From Boletus sp. NGJ (taxonomy: Eukaryota > Basidiomycota > Agaricomycetes > Boletales > Boletaceae), in contig JAGTXK010000219.1 of assembly GCA_019096195.1 (NCBI GenBank), positions 434,001-498,000 on the forward strand: a stretch of DNA of 64,000 nucleotides, written 5' to 3'. The notes beneath the pieces are model-generated. The model was not told the origin of the DNA, did not search any database, and saw only the letters and a program-made list of their open reading frames with translations. Positions 13,501-25,034 of the stretch are shown piece after piece. How positions within the stretch are numbered: the stretch's first letter is position 1; each line of letters begins with the position of its first letter. Position numbers and translations under genes: made by a program.

Positions 13501-16500
13501 AGATTCTCCTGGAGCTGGTAATTTGACGACCAATTGTTGCTGATTGACTGGGACCCATACAAGCAACGAATTGATAGAACAGCGAGCATCATGAGGTGTG
13601 AGCGTCAGATTGAGGTAATTAACCCGTGCAACCGCAGTTTCGTCCATGAACTGCAAACGCATTCGAACAGCTTTAACTGTGCCGTGGATATTCAGTATAG
13701 TAGACAGCGTAGAATGCGGCGGAGATTCTGGCACCCTCGATGAGGTTGCACACTGTTGGAGGGTTTCAACCGTCCGTAGGGCAAGGAGAGTTGAGTATAC
13801 TAGGCCAAGTTCAAAGTGTGTCAGTGCGTCGTCCACAGTAAATGTCACATCATATGCAGTTCCTGCGGGATTCACGGGGGCTTTCGGAGTAAATTTGACA
13901 TCCACGTTAACACCTTTGATTAAAAGGAGCTGTTTAGTATCCAGGAGGGGACTGTCTCTCTCTGTAATATATGGGTCATCCATTGAGAATTCATCTGCGG
14001 CCGCAGCGCGCACGGTCGTGTTCCAGAGCATGAGTTTTCCGACGACATATGTACCAGAAGTCTCGGAAATCCTCTCCAGGAGGGTAGCATCGCCAAGTTT
14101 ATCGACGGGCAGTGACAATTTTGCCCTGATTTGAGAGTATGGTTGACAACGTGGGAAAGCGTGCCTCTGCGCCGTGTTTAGAGAGCAGTACCGCAGTGAA
14201 AAACCTGTGCTGAATGCGATCCCGCGTGTGATGTCCTTGTCTGCGTCGGGATTGATGTCAGAGCCTGTGATAAACAGTACGAATCGCGCGACAGAAAGCG
14301 ACAGAGCACAGCCGAGAGATGGTGTTGAAGAGCGGGAGGGTCCTGCCTGTGAGGAAGGCCAACGGGCAGAAAGCAGTGACAGCAGCACACTCAGGACTCT
14401 GAGTCTTTCAGGGTGCCATAACTCCGCCATGCCAGCCTCCGTCCAGCAATGGAGATCGACGAATAAAGTGCGAGTGTTCACAGTGGCGCGCACACATTGA
14501 TCGTCATCATTTGCCTTTCCGAGTCCCGTTAACATTCCATTAGCTTCCACAGCCTCCATGGAAAATAAGGTTTCACTGTTCGTGCATTCTGAACCCCACC
14601 TAGACCTACGTCGGGTAGCGATGTTTGAGGTATGGGCGCGTAGTTGCAAGAAGAGTGGGTACAAGAAGATGGTGAAGGGGCAGGTCATGTGGAACGGGAG
14701 GTCTCCGTCAAGCGGGAGATGCTGAGTTGAGGTTGCTCCTATACGCAAGTTGGAGGAGGAAGTAAAGATCATCCCTTCAGTTTCCAGTTCCACTGAGAAT
14801 GGCTCCTCGACTCCAGGAAGATCGGCACATATAACACGTGCAGAAACACATCCTACCCTCACATTAACAGCAATCCGGGGAACCGGCGAGATCACAGTTG
14901 GAAAAATGGGCTCCGACTCTGTGCATGGTACGTTTTCAAGAGAGCTGAGCTCTGATATTAGATCGAACAACATGTCGTGCCGGTCTGCGAATGACAGAGA
15001 AGCGATCTGGACCTCAAAGAACATGGACGGTAGCTTGGCATCACAACAAGGAGAAGGATCGGCAGACAGCATTGACGGCCAATCTGACAGCGTAGCATCG
15101 ACCGAGATGGAACCAACAGATAAAATGGGAGGGTTGGATTGAGCCACCCCACCCGGCCTATGCAAGGAGACGCCGTGGAGTGTAAGGCGAAACAAGAACG
15201 CCCGCGACATGATCAACGATTCCTTTCCTAGCCAAGCACAATGGGTGGGGTTCACCATTGCGTTGCTGGGTTCGCAAGAGCAAGTCGCTGCTTTGAAGAC
15301 AACGCTGTGCTTGTGGTGACCTATTTTCTGTGATACTGTAATAGAATCCAGATCAAGCCGGGCAGATGCGAGAAGTTCAAGAGGCTTGAATATCGGCCAT
15401 TTAGTACAGGCGCTGAGATGGATGTTGCAGTATGTACCTTTATATTTTGCTTCCTCCGCTTTGCCATGACCTGATTACGAAAGTCTGAAGCTACAGAAGA
15501 CTTGGCAGTGTCAACAAATTACCAATAAGTTCATGCGAGTACTCACTGCACTGAAGGGACTCTTCAACCATGGTGAGGCAGTTGTACTAAGAGAACTAGG
15601 AGGCGGAACGGGGATGTTCTTGGTCGCAATCTTGAAGTACGATAGCCAACGCTGAAGATTGTCGGCATCCACATGGATAGCTCCAACCTTGACTTGATTG
15701 TGAACACTGCATAGCTCAATGGTACCGTCTCTTGGGCTGAATCGGGCTGAACCATTGACAAGACACGACTCGGGCGAGCGTAGTATTGTCCCGCTTTCGA
15801 ACATGCCTGGGATTTCGGGTTAGTACCACCTGGACAAACCCTCTCCTTAACATACCCAGCTGTACCAGACCATCCGATGGGATGAAACCGTGAACCTGTC
15901 GTACTACGAGATCATACGAGATGGAACCCGTCATTCGTCCTAAAGTATCGTTCCAGGTGCGGGTCCAAGCACGTTGGAACCCATTGGAGAGACGTGACTT
16001 CCAAGCGCCCGTCGCGAGGGCCCGTGCGCTCAACATCTGGTTGCTAGGAGGAACATAATCACCGATCGGGTGAAACTGAGGGCTCTGGGCGAAGGAAACA
16101 TGACCCTTGAACGCAACGTTCTGTACGATGAGCCGGACTTGAGGGGAGCCAACGTATGAGACAACCGCTCGGTCAACATCTAGTTGGACTGTTTCCATAA
16201 GTCTTGGGATGAAACGAATGACTTGCTGGAGCACTGCAGTTACGACGAGGCGAATGACCGGCCGAACCGCAGGATCAAATACAATGTACAGGCTTGATAT
16301 GACAGACCATAAGTAGAGCGCCAAAGGAGATGGTGAAAGGTCCGCAAGTGTGAGTCCGCGTCTATGGGTCGCGCGTGGTAGGAGTGGACGAGGAGCTGGG
16401 GGAGGTTCGATCTCTAATTTAAAGCCTTCAATCCTGAAGGATAGTCTTCTTGGCCCATCATCTGCGGAAGAACGGTAGGAATATACAAAACGATCGATCC

Positions 16501-16963
16501 GCCAGGTCCAGCCGCCTTTGCGAAAGTATAGACCGCGAATGGAGCGCAAGCTGACGCTCCGGACTCGGATATGGCTGGAGCAGCGCATCAGGACATATGG
16601 TGCGAGGTAGACACGAGCGATATATGAGAAGAAAAGCAGGCCCAGAGGCCAGCAGGCAAGTAAGATCCAAGAGGAGGTGCTCGTCGGCCATTCAAGGAAA
16701 AACAGCAAGCCAAGAGCAAGACTAGCGAAAAGTAACTGGGAGCGGAACTCAATGGATGGCATTGCGGGATAAAGCGCGTGGTGAACGAACCACAGCGGGA
16801 AGTAATGTAAAGAAAGGAGTGTTAGAACGGTGGTGAATGTCAAGATGCGAGCTGTCAGAGCACGGTCCGGGATCTTGCAGCGCACGTGATCCGAATAGAA
16901 GACAGGTAGTGCAATGTAGCATATCATAGTTTTACATAGCACACAGCGCCATATCTTTCCCAT
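7519..16963 (-). CDS. fmp27: FMP27/Hobbit/BLTP2-type bridge-like lipid transfer protein
   Basis: A single gene of about 9.4 kb, encoding roughly 2,800 residues; yeast Fmp27 is about 2,630. Proteins of this family form long hydrophobic grooves built of repeating beta-groove modules and carry lipid between ER and plasma membrane at contact sites. The N terminus has two hydrophobic segments (near FFLEWPTSTSSWILLACWPL) that fit an ER anchor. The central exon 12127-15258 is open for 1,043 codons and includes the family motif IGFWDKVRISL (GFWDK domain). Near the C terminus are RLGQRIMEYVWPARR (the WPARR signature region, about 8620-8700) and HQPLVPVLPVARELFSKTK (about 7925-7985). Roughly ten to fifteen introns, mostly towards the 3' half. 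The start is uncertain: 16963, 16930 or 16762 (MPSIEFRSQLLF) all keep frame and the anchor. It sits tail to tail with MET6 and head to tail with eL6, whose stop is 22 bp away from the outermost start, which favours the inner start codon. Confidence 0.92.
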
Positions 16964-16984
16964 AGAAGAGTAAAAGTCGCAGTC

Positions 16985-17749
16985 TCAAAACACCAACTGG
17001 TGAGGGTACTGGCCCTTTGTAAGACCGAAGCTAGCTTTCAGGTACTTGGCCAAGTTCTCCTGCTTCTGAACAGCCGCAATGATAGCTTTGTCAACCTCCT
17101 TCTGGTCAGCTGACTTGGCTTCCGGTAAAGGTCCTTTTGGCTTGGGCTTGCCCTCCTCGAAGAATTCCGCCTCTGCGGAAGGTACGCCCTTCACGACAAC
17201 CTTGGCAAAGTATGTGTCGTCGATCTTCGGGTCGACCTACCGCGACGATCAGATCAACGCATTGGTACGTTGCATTTGTTGGCAAGTTGGTAAGACACCC
17301 ACCTCGAAGCCTTCAAGGTCAACCTTCGTCGATGTAGTAATGACATATGCTTGGTTCACCCTCCGTAGGGGAACACCATTGATCTTGTAGGGGCCCGTCA
17401 CCAACAACAACCCGCTCTCCAGTTGCTTCAAGAACACCACTCTCTTCCCCCTGAAACGGCCAGCAAGCACGATGAGGACGGAGCCTGGAACAATAGATGG
17501 GCGGAGCTTGGTAGGTTTGGGCGACTTGCGGCTTTTCTTTGGTTGACGGACGTCATCTGCGGGATAGTAGCGGGGTGCCTTTGACGTGGGCACGAGACGA
17601 GTGCTGCCGTTCTTCTCGCCGCCAACCTGAACCTCTTTGGTTGCAGGAGCTTCTGGCTCAGATTTTTTGAGGCCCTTCAAACCACGGCGGGCAACAGCCT
17701 GGGGACGTCGTGCGGGAATGCCGGGTGCGATCTGCTTGCTGCGGGCCAT
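16985..17749 (-). CDS. rpl6: Large-subunit ribosomal protein eL6
   Basis: Cytosolic 60S protein eL6. It starts [17 protein letters not shown] and continues with a basic N-terminal extension, then [20 protein letters not shown] and [20 protein letters not shown], the KOW-like eL6 core, and [20 protein letters not shown]. One intron (about 17237-17301) joins LEGFE to [12 protein letters not shown]. The C terminus is [20 protein letters not shown]. Total near 230 residues, normal for fungi. Upstream, the sequence GACCAGTAAGT at about 17900 and CCGTATCCTCAG immediately before the ATG suggest an intron of about 150 nt in the 5' UTR, ending exactly at the start codon, as is common in fungal ribosomal protein genes. 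Confidence 0.96.
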
Positions 17750-17904
17750 CTGAGGATACGGTTGTCAGTAAGGATACCATCGATACATCCAAAGCGCCAA
17801 AGAGACATCCAATTAAGAATGATCCTTCTACCAAATGAATGGCGGTGCACGAGCATGTCGGCTTGGACCTGTCTCTCAGGTAGGAACAAAACCGCACTTA
17901 CTGG
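17750..17904 (-). other. Probable 5' UTR intron of the eL6 gene
   Basis: On the minus strand a strong donor (CAGTAAGT, about 17897-17904) is followed about 150 nt later by a CCTCAG acceptor abutting the eL6 ATG. The stretch between has stops in all frames relative to the CDS and no upstream in-frame ATG that extends the protein. I checked it for box C/D elements and found isolated CTGA but no convincing TGATGA partner, so I do not call a snoRNA. Confidence 0.5.
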
Positions 17905-18110
17905 TCGTTAGTCTTGAGGATTTTGTTGTCGAGGACGTCGATCGCCACGGTGAGGGTATACACGGATGAATGATGTGTCGGAGTTTGATTTGTGGGAACT
18001 ATATTCTCGATATATTCCTTACCGAACCTCCCTACACTAAGTTGCGACCCTTCAAGTTAGCGGTGGTGTTGGCCCTAATATACCGCCTCAACGATACCCA
18101 CTTCATAATC

Positions 18111-19126
18111 ATGTCTGTCAACGGAAATTTGGAAGGTGTGAAAAGTTTAGCGCTGCCCATATCTCCCATCCTTAACTCACTCACTGACAGATCCCCGTAT
18201 GGTCATCTGGTTTGACATCGACAACACCCTCTATTCTGCTAGCACCAAGATATCGCATGCGATGGGCGAACGAATCCATGGTATGTTCGCTCACAATAGA
18301 TACAAACTATTCTTGAAGGCATTTTCTCGAGCATACTTCGTCTCCTTGGGCCTCGATGAAGACGAAGCGTCAGAATTGCACCACCAGTACTACACGCAAT
18401 ACGGACTAGCTCTGCGTGGCCTCACGCAGCATCACGACGTAGGTAATTGCAGAAAGTAGTAGCACTTGACTTGTGATGATAGACTGCCCACCCCTCAGAT
18501 CCCCTTGATTTTGATCAGAAATGTGACGGCACTCTCCCTTTGGAGGAATGTATCAAGCCGGACCCAAAGTTGAGAAAACTGTTTGAAGACCTAGACAAGA
18601 CAAAGGTACGCGTTTGGGCCCTGACCAATGCGTACAAAAACGTATGTCTTGCAAGCTGAGAGTTGGGATGGGTTCTGACCAACAGACCAGCACGCCAATC
18701 GGGTCCTCAAGATTTTGAATGTCCAAGATCAAATAGAAGGACTTGTCTACTGCGACTACGCGAAACCATACTTTACTTGCAAGCCGGAACCAGGCTACTT
18801 TCACAACGTAACGATTCACTCCAAATTTCCTTGACCTCAAAACTGACCCACGGTTACTGTTTTGATAGGCAATGAGGATTGCCAACATTTCTGATCCCTC
18901 GAAATGCTTATTCATAGACGACAGTAAGCTGAATGTGATTGCTGCCAAAAAGCTGAGGTGGGGCCGATGCGCACACTTCCACGAAACTGGACTAGACGTC
19001 GTGGAAGGCGGGAAGAAGAAGACATTAGGAGTCGACGGTGAATCAGCTGCAGATATGGAAGGCATTGCAGTGATCAGTGACTTAGAAGAGCTTAGAGTGA
19101 TATGGCCCGACGTTTTTTCCAGCTGA
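18111..19126 (+). CDS. HAD-family pyrimidine 5'-nucleotidase (Sdt1/Phm8-like)
   Basis: Haloacid dehalogenase hydrolase that removes phosphate from pyrimidine nucleotides or related monophosphates; family members Sdt1 and Phm8 of yeast are cytosolic. Spliced start MSVNGNLED joins across an intron to RMVIWFDIDNTLYSAS, giving motif I (DxDxT with nucleophile Asp). Motif II is WALTNAYKN, the motif III Lys is in CKPEPGYF, and motif IV is CLFIDDSKLNV. The cap segment has YFVSLGLDEDEASELHHQYY and GLALRGLTQ, characteristic of this subgroup. About six short introns; the stop at 19126 follows VIWPDVFSS. It converges with the PHAF1 homologue with only 65 bp between stop codons. Confidence 0.9.
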
Positions 19127-19191
19127 TGGTATGTGGATATAATATCCACGTGTAACTATGTACAAGAAGACATATAAACAAACCATCACCG

Positions 19192-20703
19192 TCAAAATAA
19201 CATGACGGCCACAACCTGGGATGCTTCATTTACCTCCAATATCACCCCGTCGTAACCGTACAATCCTGCGAGAATGTGTGAACAAACCCTTGATAACAAG
19301 GTACCAACCTTACTTGAAGTGGCACTCGGCAGCGTAATGTTATCCTCGTATTCAGTACGATCGTGCACCATAGATGGTGGAGGATCCCTTGGACTGAGGA
19401 AGTGGCTGATCGCTTCAAACTGAGATACTTAATACGCTGGAAGATGAAGAAAGAAAGATCGGGTCCCTCACTTTATCTGTGAAGCGCATCCTTGGAGGTG
19501 AATCTGGCTCAACTGAGTTACATTCTGAATCAGTGTAAGACGTCACAGACCATCTTCGTCATCCTCTGGCTTTCCCTCTAGCTCCCATGGACAGCGTTTG
19601 TATTGTTGGAATAAAGGGGAACCCGGCTTAGAGTGACTCATTTGACTTAAGCAAACAAAAACAAAACTCGTTGCTCACCACGTTGGAGTGTAGTATGATC
19701 TTGCGTACTAAGTGAGTTTGACCGGATATTAGGAAGTCGATACCATGACCGAAATAATTATAAAAATCTAATGACCATTACAGGGACCATCCATCGAGAA
19801 CATATGACTCACAATCTGTGCTCTGGCTCTCGTCTTCTAGCTGCGGGTTGGGTGAATGAATTGCCATTCGCTCATCATCTTTGTAATATGTTCTTGACGG
19901 CGTCCCCAGATCAACATTGAGATCCTGTGCCGTTGTTTTACCCAAGCGGACGTGGAGAGACAATGTAGAGGGACCAGAGGGCCCATAGAAGTGAAGGACG
20001 ACGCCATTGTTGACCTTTGAATTCAGGATAGAAAGGACAAGGACATGTCGACATGATTCACTCTTACCTTGACAATGGCTCGCGAAATATCCCCATACAT
20101 CACTGGACAAAGAGTAACCTCGTCGAGAGGATCACGCCCACCACCGTGTGCATCCTTCTGCGTGACAATGATACGCTTGACCTCTTTCGATCTGTTATCT
20201 GCGACTGCATGGGACGAGCTGCCTTTGAGGCCTTCACTGATAGTATCATCGTCAAAACTGAACCAGACACCTGGATACCTCAGCTCGTCTCCTGGATACG
20301 TTGGGCCAAATATTCGACTGATCTGTATCTTAACCAAAGGCTCATCGCCGGAACAGATGACGGAATCTTTGTATCGCAGCGCTATTGAGGGATGCGGATC
20401 TCTTGGCTTTCTCAAGCAAATTGTATGGAGTCGCTGATGATAAGAGGAGAAGAGGAGATCAAAGTAGGGACGTAGATGGAGTATTACTGGGGTTGTGGAC
20501 GCATTCTCTGGGTCGAATTTGACCTCTACTTGAGGAAACAAATGCTGTAGCGATCGCAGGGTGGAAATGACTGACCAGAGAGGTGAACCTAGGGTACTCC
20601 ATCAGGTGGAACTGTAGGTTTGGCAAGAATGCAACCACGGACCTAGTTCAAACATCCCTATGCCTGATCCCGGTCTTATGTCGAGGTCCAGAGTCGAAAA
20701 CAT
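19192..20703 (-). CDS. PHAF1 / UPF0183 family protein
   Basis: Orthologue of animal PHAF1 (C16orf70, MYTHO), which with BCAS3 binds PI3P on forming autophagosomes. Exon pieces follow the family in order: MFSTLDLDIRPGSGIGMFEL, VEVKFDPENAST, YFDLLFSSYHQRL, ALRYKDSV, IFGPTYPGDELRYPGVWFSF, the motif DLNVDLGTPSRTYYKDDERM followed by AIHSPNPQ, then FYNYFGHGIDFLISGQTHLV and KIILHSNVPGSPLFQQY with KRCPWELEG, and finally GLYGYDGVILEVNEASQVVA before the stop at 19192. About six to eight introns. Function in fungi is not established; a role in autophagy or Golgi trafficking is inference from animals and plants. It diverges from DPB2 across about 580 bp. Confidence 0.88.
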
Positions 20704-21283
20704 GATCAACGCTGCGTCTGAACACAGGCTGTTGGCGAGACTTGTCCTAATGTAGTGCTTTCGCGTCTCGAGTCAGACAAACACCGAACCGGCCGAGCTG
20801 AGTTGCTCCCCGACCATCGTCTCGCGCACTCGGCACTATGCTATCGCTACGGTGACCGCGCCGTCCACATTATTCGCACTCGCCAACAAAAACGAATTAC
20901 CGAGTAAGTGCAGATTTAGATGATCCCGCCGAAAGGAGAGATTATGTACTCCTGCTGGAGATTGGGTACCAACATAGGAAAGTGCGGGACCAGAGGCATC
21001 GAGAGCTCAGAGCGCTCGTCCCAGTGTCACTTCACTGCCATCTTCATGGATGATTGCGAGTAGAGTATGTCGTTTCCACTGGCTTTGTCAACTTGTAGTT
21101 TCGTTTTACATTGGATACGTACGCAGCCGATATACATACCCCCACTTCGTTGACTTCCGCCCAACTCCTAGTACATATTTCTCGCGTTGGAGTTGCCTTG
21201 CGTTATGCACGAATTAATTTACCCAGATTTTGGGTGTCCCATGACCTGAACGTTCTACCACACTCCACCACGCGCTCGACAGT
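20704..21283. promoter_or_regulatory. Divergent intergenic region PHAF1 homologue/DPB2
   Basis: 580 bp between the two start codons. It should hold both promoters. Some short open stretches exist but no frame with family content and no RNA gene or repeat that I can see. Confidence 0.4.
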
Positions 21284-23407
21284 ATGGCTGACGCACGCCA
21301 GCGAATGATAATCAAGGTTTGATGCGTCTCTATACGTTCCCGAATGTTCTAATCAGCTTCCCAGGTCTTTCGCAAGTACAGTCACTCACTTGGACCCGAA
21401 GCCTTACAGTTCCTGGAGGAGATCCTTGATCGTCACGAAATCGCGGACGAAGAAATCGAGTTTTCCATCGAGACGATTGCCAGAGAGTATAACAAACAAG
21501 ATGGTGAGGCATCTAGGTTTCATGTTCGGGTGGGTTCCTGAGTGCCTCCTGTAGACGCCGCCATGAAGGTATCTCTATCTATTCTCGAGAGAGTATACGA
21601 AGCACTTCAAGACCAAGGCTCCGGTGATCGCGAAACCGAGCTGCTTGATCCTGAAAGTCATCTATATGTAATTGACGCTTTTGATATGCCAGCTTGGAAC
21701 TGGTCGCACGAACGGGGAACCTTCGAAAGGTATGCCTCTCGCTCTAATCTCTGTTCTATCACCGTAAAGTCAGAAGATCCTCGTTGCCACCGACAATATC
21801 TGGCACAGCAGAATCACGCATAACTTCAGCCCGCAACAGACTTTATATCATCAAGCAGAGCATACTACGCAACGAACACTTTTCACCTTCCACATTACCC
21901 TCTCGTGATCGGGAGCATCTCGTGACGGTATGGTCAAGGCAACGATATCGGGCGAGATATATTCCCATGAATCTTGAGACAGTTAAAATCGACAAAACAG
22001 CTGCTAGGCAGGGCTGGAGAAAGGTTCTTACTCCTTGGCATGCTCGCGCATAACATGGAAGGGAAGCTGTGCCTTGAAGATGCTGATGGAAACGTTGTGC
22101 TAGACGTATCCAAGTTGGTAGGATTGCCTATGTTATTGTTTAGCTCGAGGTGTTTAATTTGATCAAGGACGACCCCGGCGAGGGATTATACACTGAAGGC
22201 TGCATTGCTCTCGTAGAAGGCGAGTATACGGAAGAAGGTACCTTGGAAGTAATAGCTATGGGTCAACCGCCTTGCGAAGACCGTGGGACTGCTCGGTAAG
22301 TCATTTTCCGACAAGACGCAGAAAGGGCACTCACTTTTGTAGCTCAATATATGGCCACATAGACTTTCTCGGGAAGGGCTCGACCACCCTGCTAGAAGAT
22401 GTACGTTGAACTTTGTCGCTGCAATCCATGGTTAATCTGTATCCAGTCAAACTATGCCCGTCGTATTCGAGAGGAGCTTTCGGATGTCTACTTCTTTTTC
22501 TTGTCCGATGTCTGGCTAGACAATCCCAAGACATTCATTGGACTTCAAAAGATGTTTGACAACTGCATTGAAAATAACTTTATACCTAAAGTTATTGTCA
22601 TGTGTGGGAACTTCACCAGCCGATCAATTATCCAAGGGAGTGGGCAGGATATTCAGCGGTATCATGGCATGTTGGAATCTATTTTAAAGTGCATCAAGTA
22701 CTGAAAATTACCACACAGAAGGCTTTGATTCCCTTGGTCAACTCATTGCCTCATACCCTCAGATCACCCGTACGACTCACTTTGTCTTCGTTCCTGGTCC
22801 GCTTGACCTGACGAGCAATGTGACTCTGCCACGGAGACCGATACTTTCATCTTTCACGTCCCAGCTTAGGGCGAAAGTGCCAAAGGTACACTTTGCGAGC
22901 AATCCCTGTCGCTTGAAATTCTTTGCGCAGGAGGTTGTGATTTTCCGTGAAGATACCATGGCGAGGATGTTGCGAAACACAGTAGAAGTCAAGCCGAATG
23001 TTATGGGAGAGGATCTGAGAAGATATGTATGCTGTGTTAATTGGTCTCCTCGGTCTGTACTGAGTGGACGTGCCGCAGCTCGTGCAGACGATCTTGGACC
23101 AAAGTCATTTGACGCCCTTGACGTCTCAAATCCAACCAACACTGTGTGATTACGATCACGCATTGCGCCTGTACCCATTGCCGACAACTGTAAGTCACTA
23201 CACCACTATTCAGACTGTTTAGCGCTGAACAGCATCATTCAAAAGGTCGTCCTCGCCGACAAATACGAAAAGTACAAGTTAACTTATTCCGGTTGTCATG
23301 TGTTCAACCCTGGGAGCTTCCTTACAAGGTCGTTTGCGTTCTCAACCTACAGTCCAGCGGAGATTAGCTCGGAAGAAGGCATCGTTGATATGAATACAGA
23401 AGACTGA
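21284..23407 (+). CDS. dpb2: DNA polymerase epsilon subunit B
   Basis: Second-largest subunit of the leading-strand DNA polymerase epsilon; essential, non-catalytic, links the polymerase to the CMG helicase. The protein starts [11 protein letters not shown], then an intron and [20 protein letters not shown] with [17 protein letters not shown], the N-terminal helical domain. Later exons give [34 protein letters not shown] (OB-fold), [14 protein letters not shown], and the calcineurin-like but inactive phosphoesterase domain [62 protein letters not shown]. The C terminus [20 protein letters not shown] is the usual Dpb2 ending, with stop at 23407. About ten short introns. Confidence 0.95.
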
Positions 23408-23516
23408 AGTGCGTGACGATATGTACTCGTAGTACTACAGTAGCAGCAATATTGAGCGTATGAGTCTGACGCGTCGGCCGGATAAACGCCCTCTATATCC
23501 ACCTGAATTCTGTTTG

Positions 23517-24684
23517 ATGTTGCCTCGCTATGCTACTCGTCCTGGCTGCATCCTCAGCAGAACCTACTACCAGCAACCTCAGCTGGGTCTCTCCGTGAAC
23601 CAGCCTCGGAGGACCTTTGTCAGTCTAGACGTTTTCAAAGATGGTTTTCTCGATCTTGCAAGCGCCCTCCCCATTCCTCCGTCATGGCCCGCGTATTCCA
23701 CAACAATCATCCTTTGCACAGTGCTTACTCGACTCGCGTTCACCGTTCCGTTCTCAGTATGGGTGAATTCTTACTTGTTGCACACCGTCCAATTTCCACT
23801 GATAGACTTGTACAGTCCAAGCGAAGACAGTGGAGGGCTGAAGAACAGGTTTTACCTCGTCTACAGTCAGAGGGACCGGTAATTGCGAAAAGGGTGCTCG
23901 AAGATATGCAGAGGGAGAAATTGCGAGGTACGAAGGAGAAACTGCAAACAATCCACAGTACCAGAATGAAAGAAGCTGTATGGTTCTATCGCTCTATTTC
24001 ATAGACGCGAACTGAACTCATTCCGTCAGGTTGCAGCCCGCCGGAGGGAACTGTTTTCAGAATATCGTTGTCAACCTATGGCGACGATGGCTATACCACC
24101 CCTCACTCAGTTGCCCGTTTTCGTTGGGTGCTCTATCGTGCTTGCACACATATCGCAGCAGCCCACACCCCTCGATTCTGAGTCCTTCCTCACACTCTCC
24201 ACGCTCGTACATCCTGACCCAACCGCAACCTTACCGATCGCGCTTGGTTTCGTCACCTTAGCAAATGTAGAGAGTTCCAGGTGGTTCATGACAGACGAAC
24301 AACGTGAACGCGAAATCAAAGTGCAAAAGTGGAAGGAGGAGAAGATTGCAAAAGGCGAAAGGGTGGTCGAACCGCAAAAGATTATCAAGTCCGCTCTCAG
24401 ATTGGTATCTGTTGGGCGAATCCTAATTGCAACAATGGTTCCTGGGGTAAATTTACTGTCTTTGTGTTGTCAGTTTTCCTGGTTAATCAACTTTGCAGAG
24501 TGTTGCATTGTACTGGGTAACATCGGCTACCATTGGGCTTGTACAGACCTGGTTATTTGACTACTGGGAGTTACGAAGGAAGAGAAGATTGGCGGCGTTA
24601 GCTTCTTCTTCTCCGCCGTCTGCACTACCCTCGTCTTCGTCACTGGTTGCCTCTCCCGCGGCCAGCCAGCGCCGCAAAAAGTAA
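23517..24684 (+). CDS. cox18: Mitochondrial insertase Cox18 (Oxa1/YidC/Alb3 family)
   Basis: Inner-membrane insertase that exports the C-terminal tail of cytochrome oxidase subunit 2. An Arg-rich, acid-poor N terminus (MLPRYATRPGCILSRTYY) fits a mitochondrial presequence. Then come IPPSWPAYSTTIILCTVLTRLAF (first TM of the fold), the basic coiled loop KRVLEDMQREKLRGTKEK, AIPPLTQLPVFVGCSIVLAH, LPIALGFVTLANVESSRW and, after a last intron, SVALYWVTSATIGLVQTWLF, the hallmark last TM with YW. The tail is Ser/Ala-rich and ends QRRKK. Cox18 rather than Oxa1 is chosen from the long soluble insert and local similarity; this is a judgement. An upstream in-frame ATG at 23460 would add 19 residues. The gene begins only 109 bp after the DPB2 stop, in tandem. 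Confidence 0.85.
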
Positions 24685-25034
24685 ATCTTTTGGTAAGTGC
24701 TCGTCCTGTATAGGGAACCATGACGACAAAAAGTGGTTTGAGGGCACCCTCCACATCTCTCCTTAGCGAGCAAGTGGTGCCCGATGAATATTTCTTGATC
24801 TAATCTGATTCTTCATTCTCCCCAATTGAGACTTCGTGCTGACTGGAATGTGTTCCTTCGATATAGTGGACAGCTCTCGCAAAATGGCACGCGACTCGTG
24901 GACGTATGTCACCGTGTTAATTGCCCATCGCGGTCGCATAATACATGCATACATAGATGCTAGTAATACCATCATTTCTGCTTGTCGAATACGCCTGGAC
25001 TCGTGTGCACAGCCACTAGCATACCTACTTCGTT
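24685..25034. other. Intergenic region COX18/AP-1 sigma
   Basis: 350 bp between COX18 and the adaptin gene, holding the COX18 3' end and the adaptin promoter. No gene, RNA or repeat seen. Confidence 0.45.

Noticed and set aside
13646-14134. Plus-strand open frame of 162 codons inside FMP27
   Set aside because: Antisense shadow of the long FMP27 exon; no domain content.
17750-17904. Box C/D snoRNA inside the eL6 5' UTR intron
   Set aside because: CTGA boxes occur but there is no matching RTGATGA box or flanking terminal stem.
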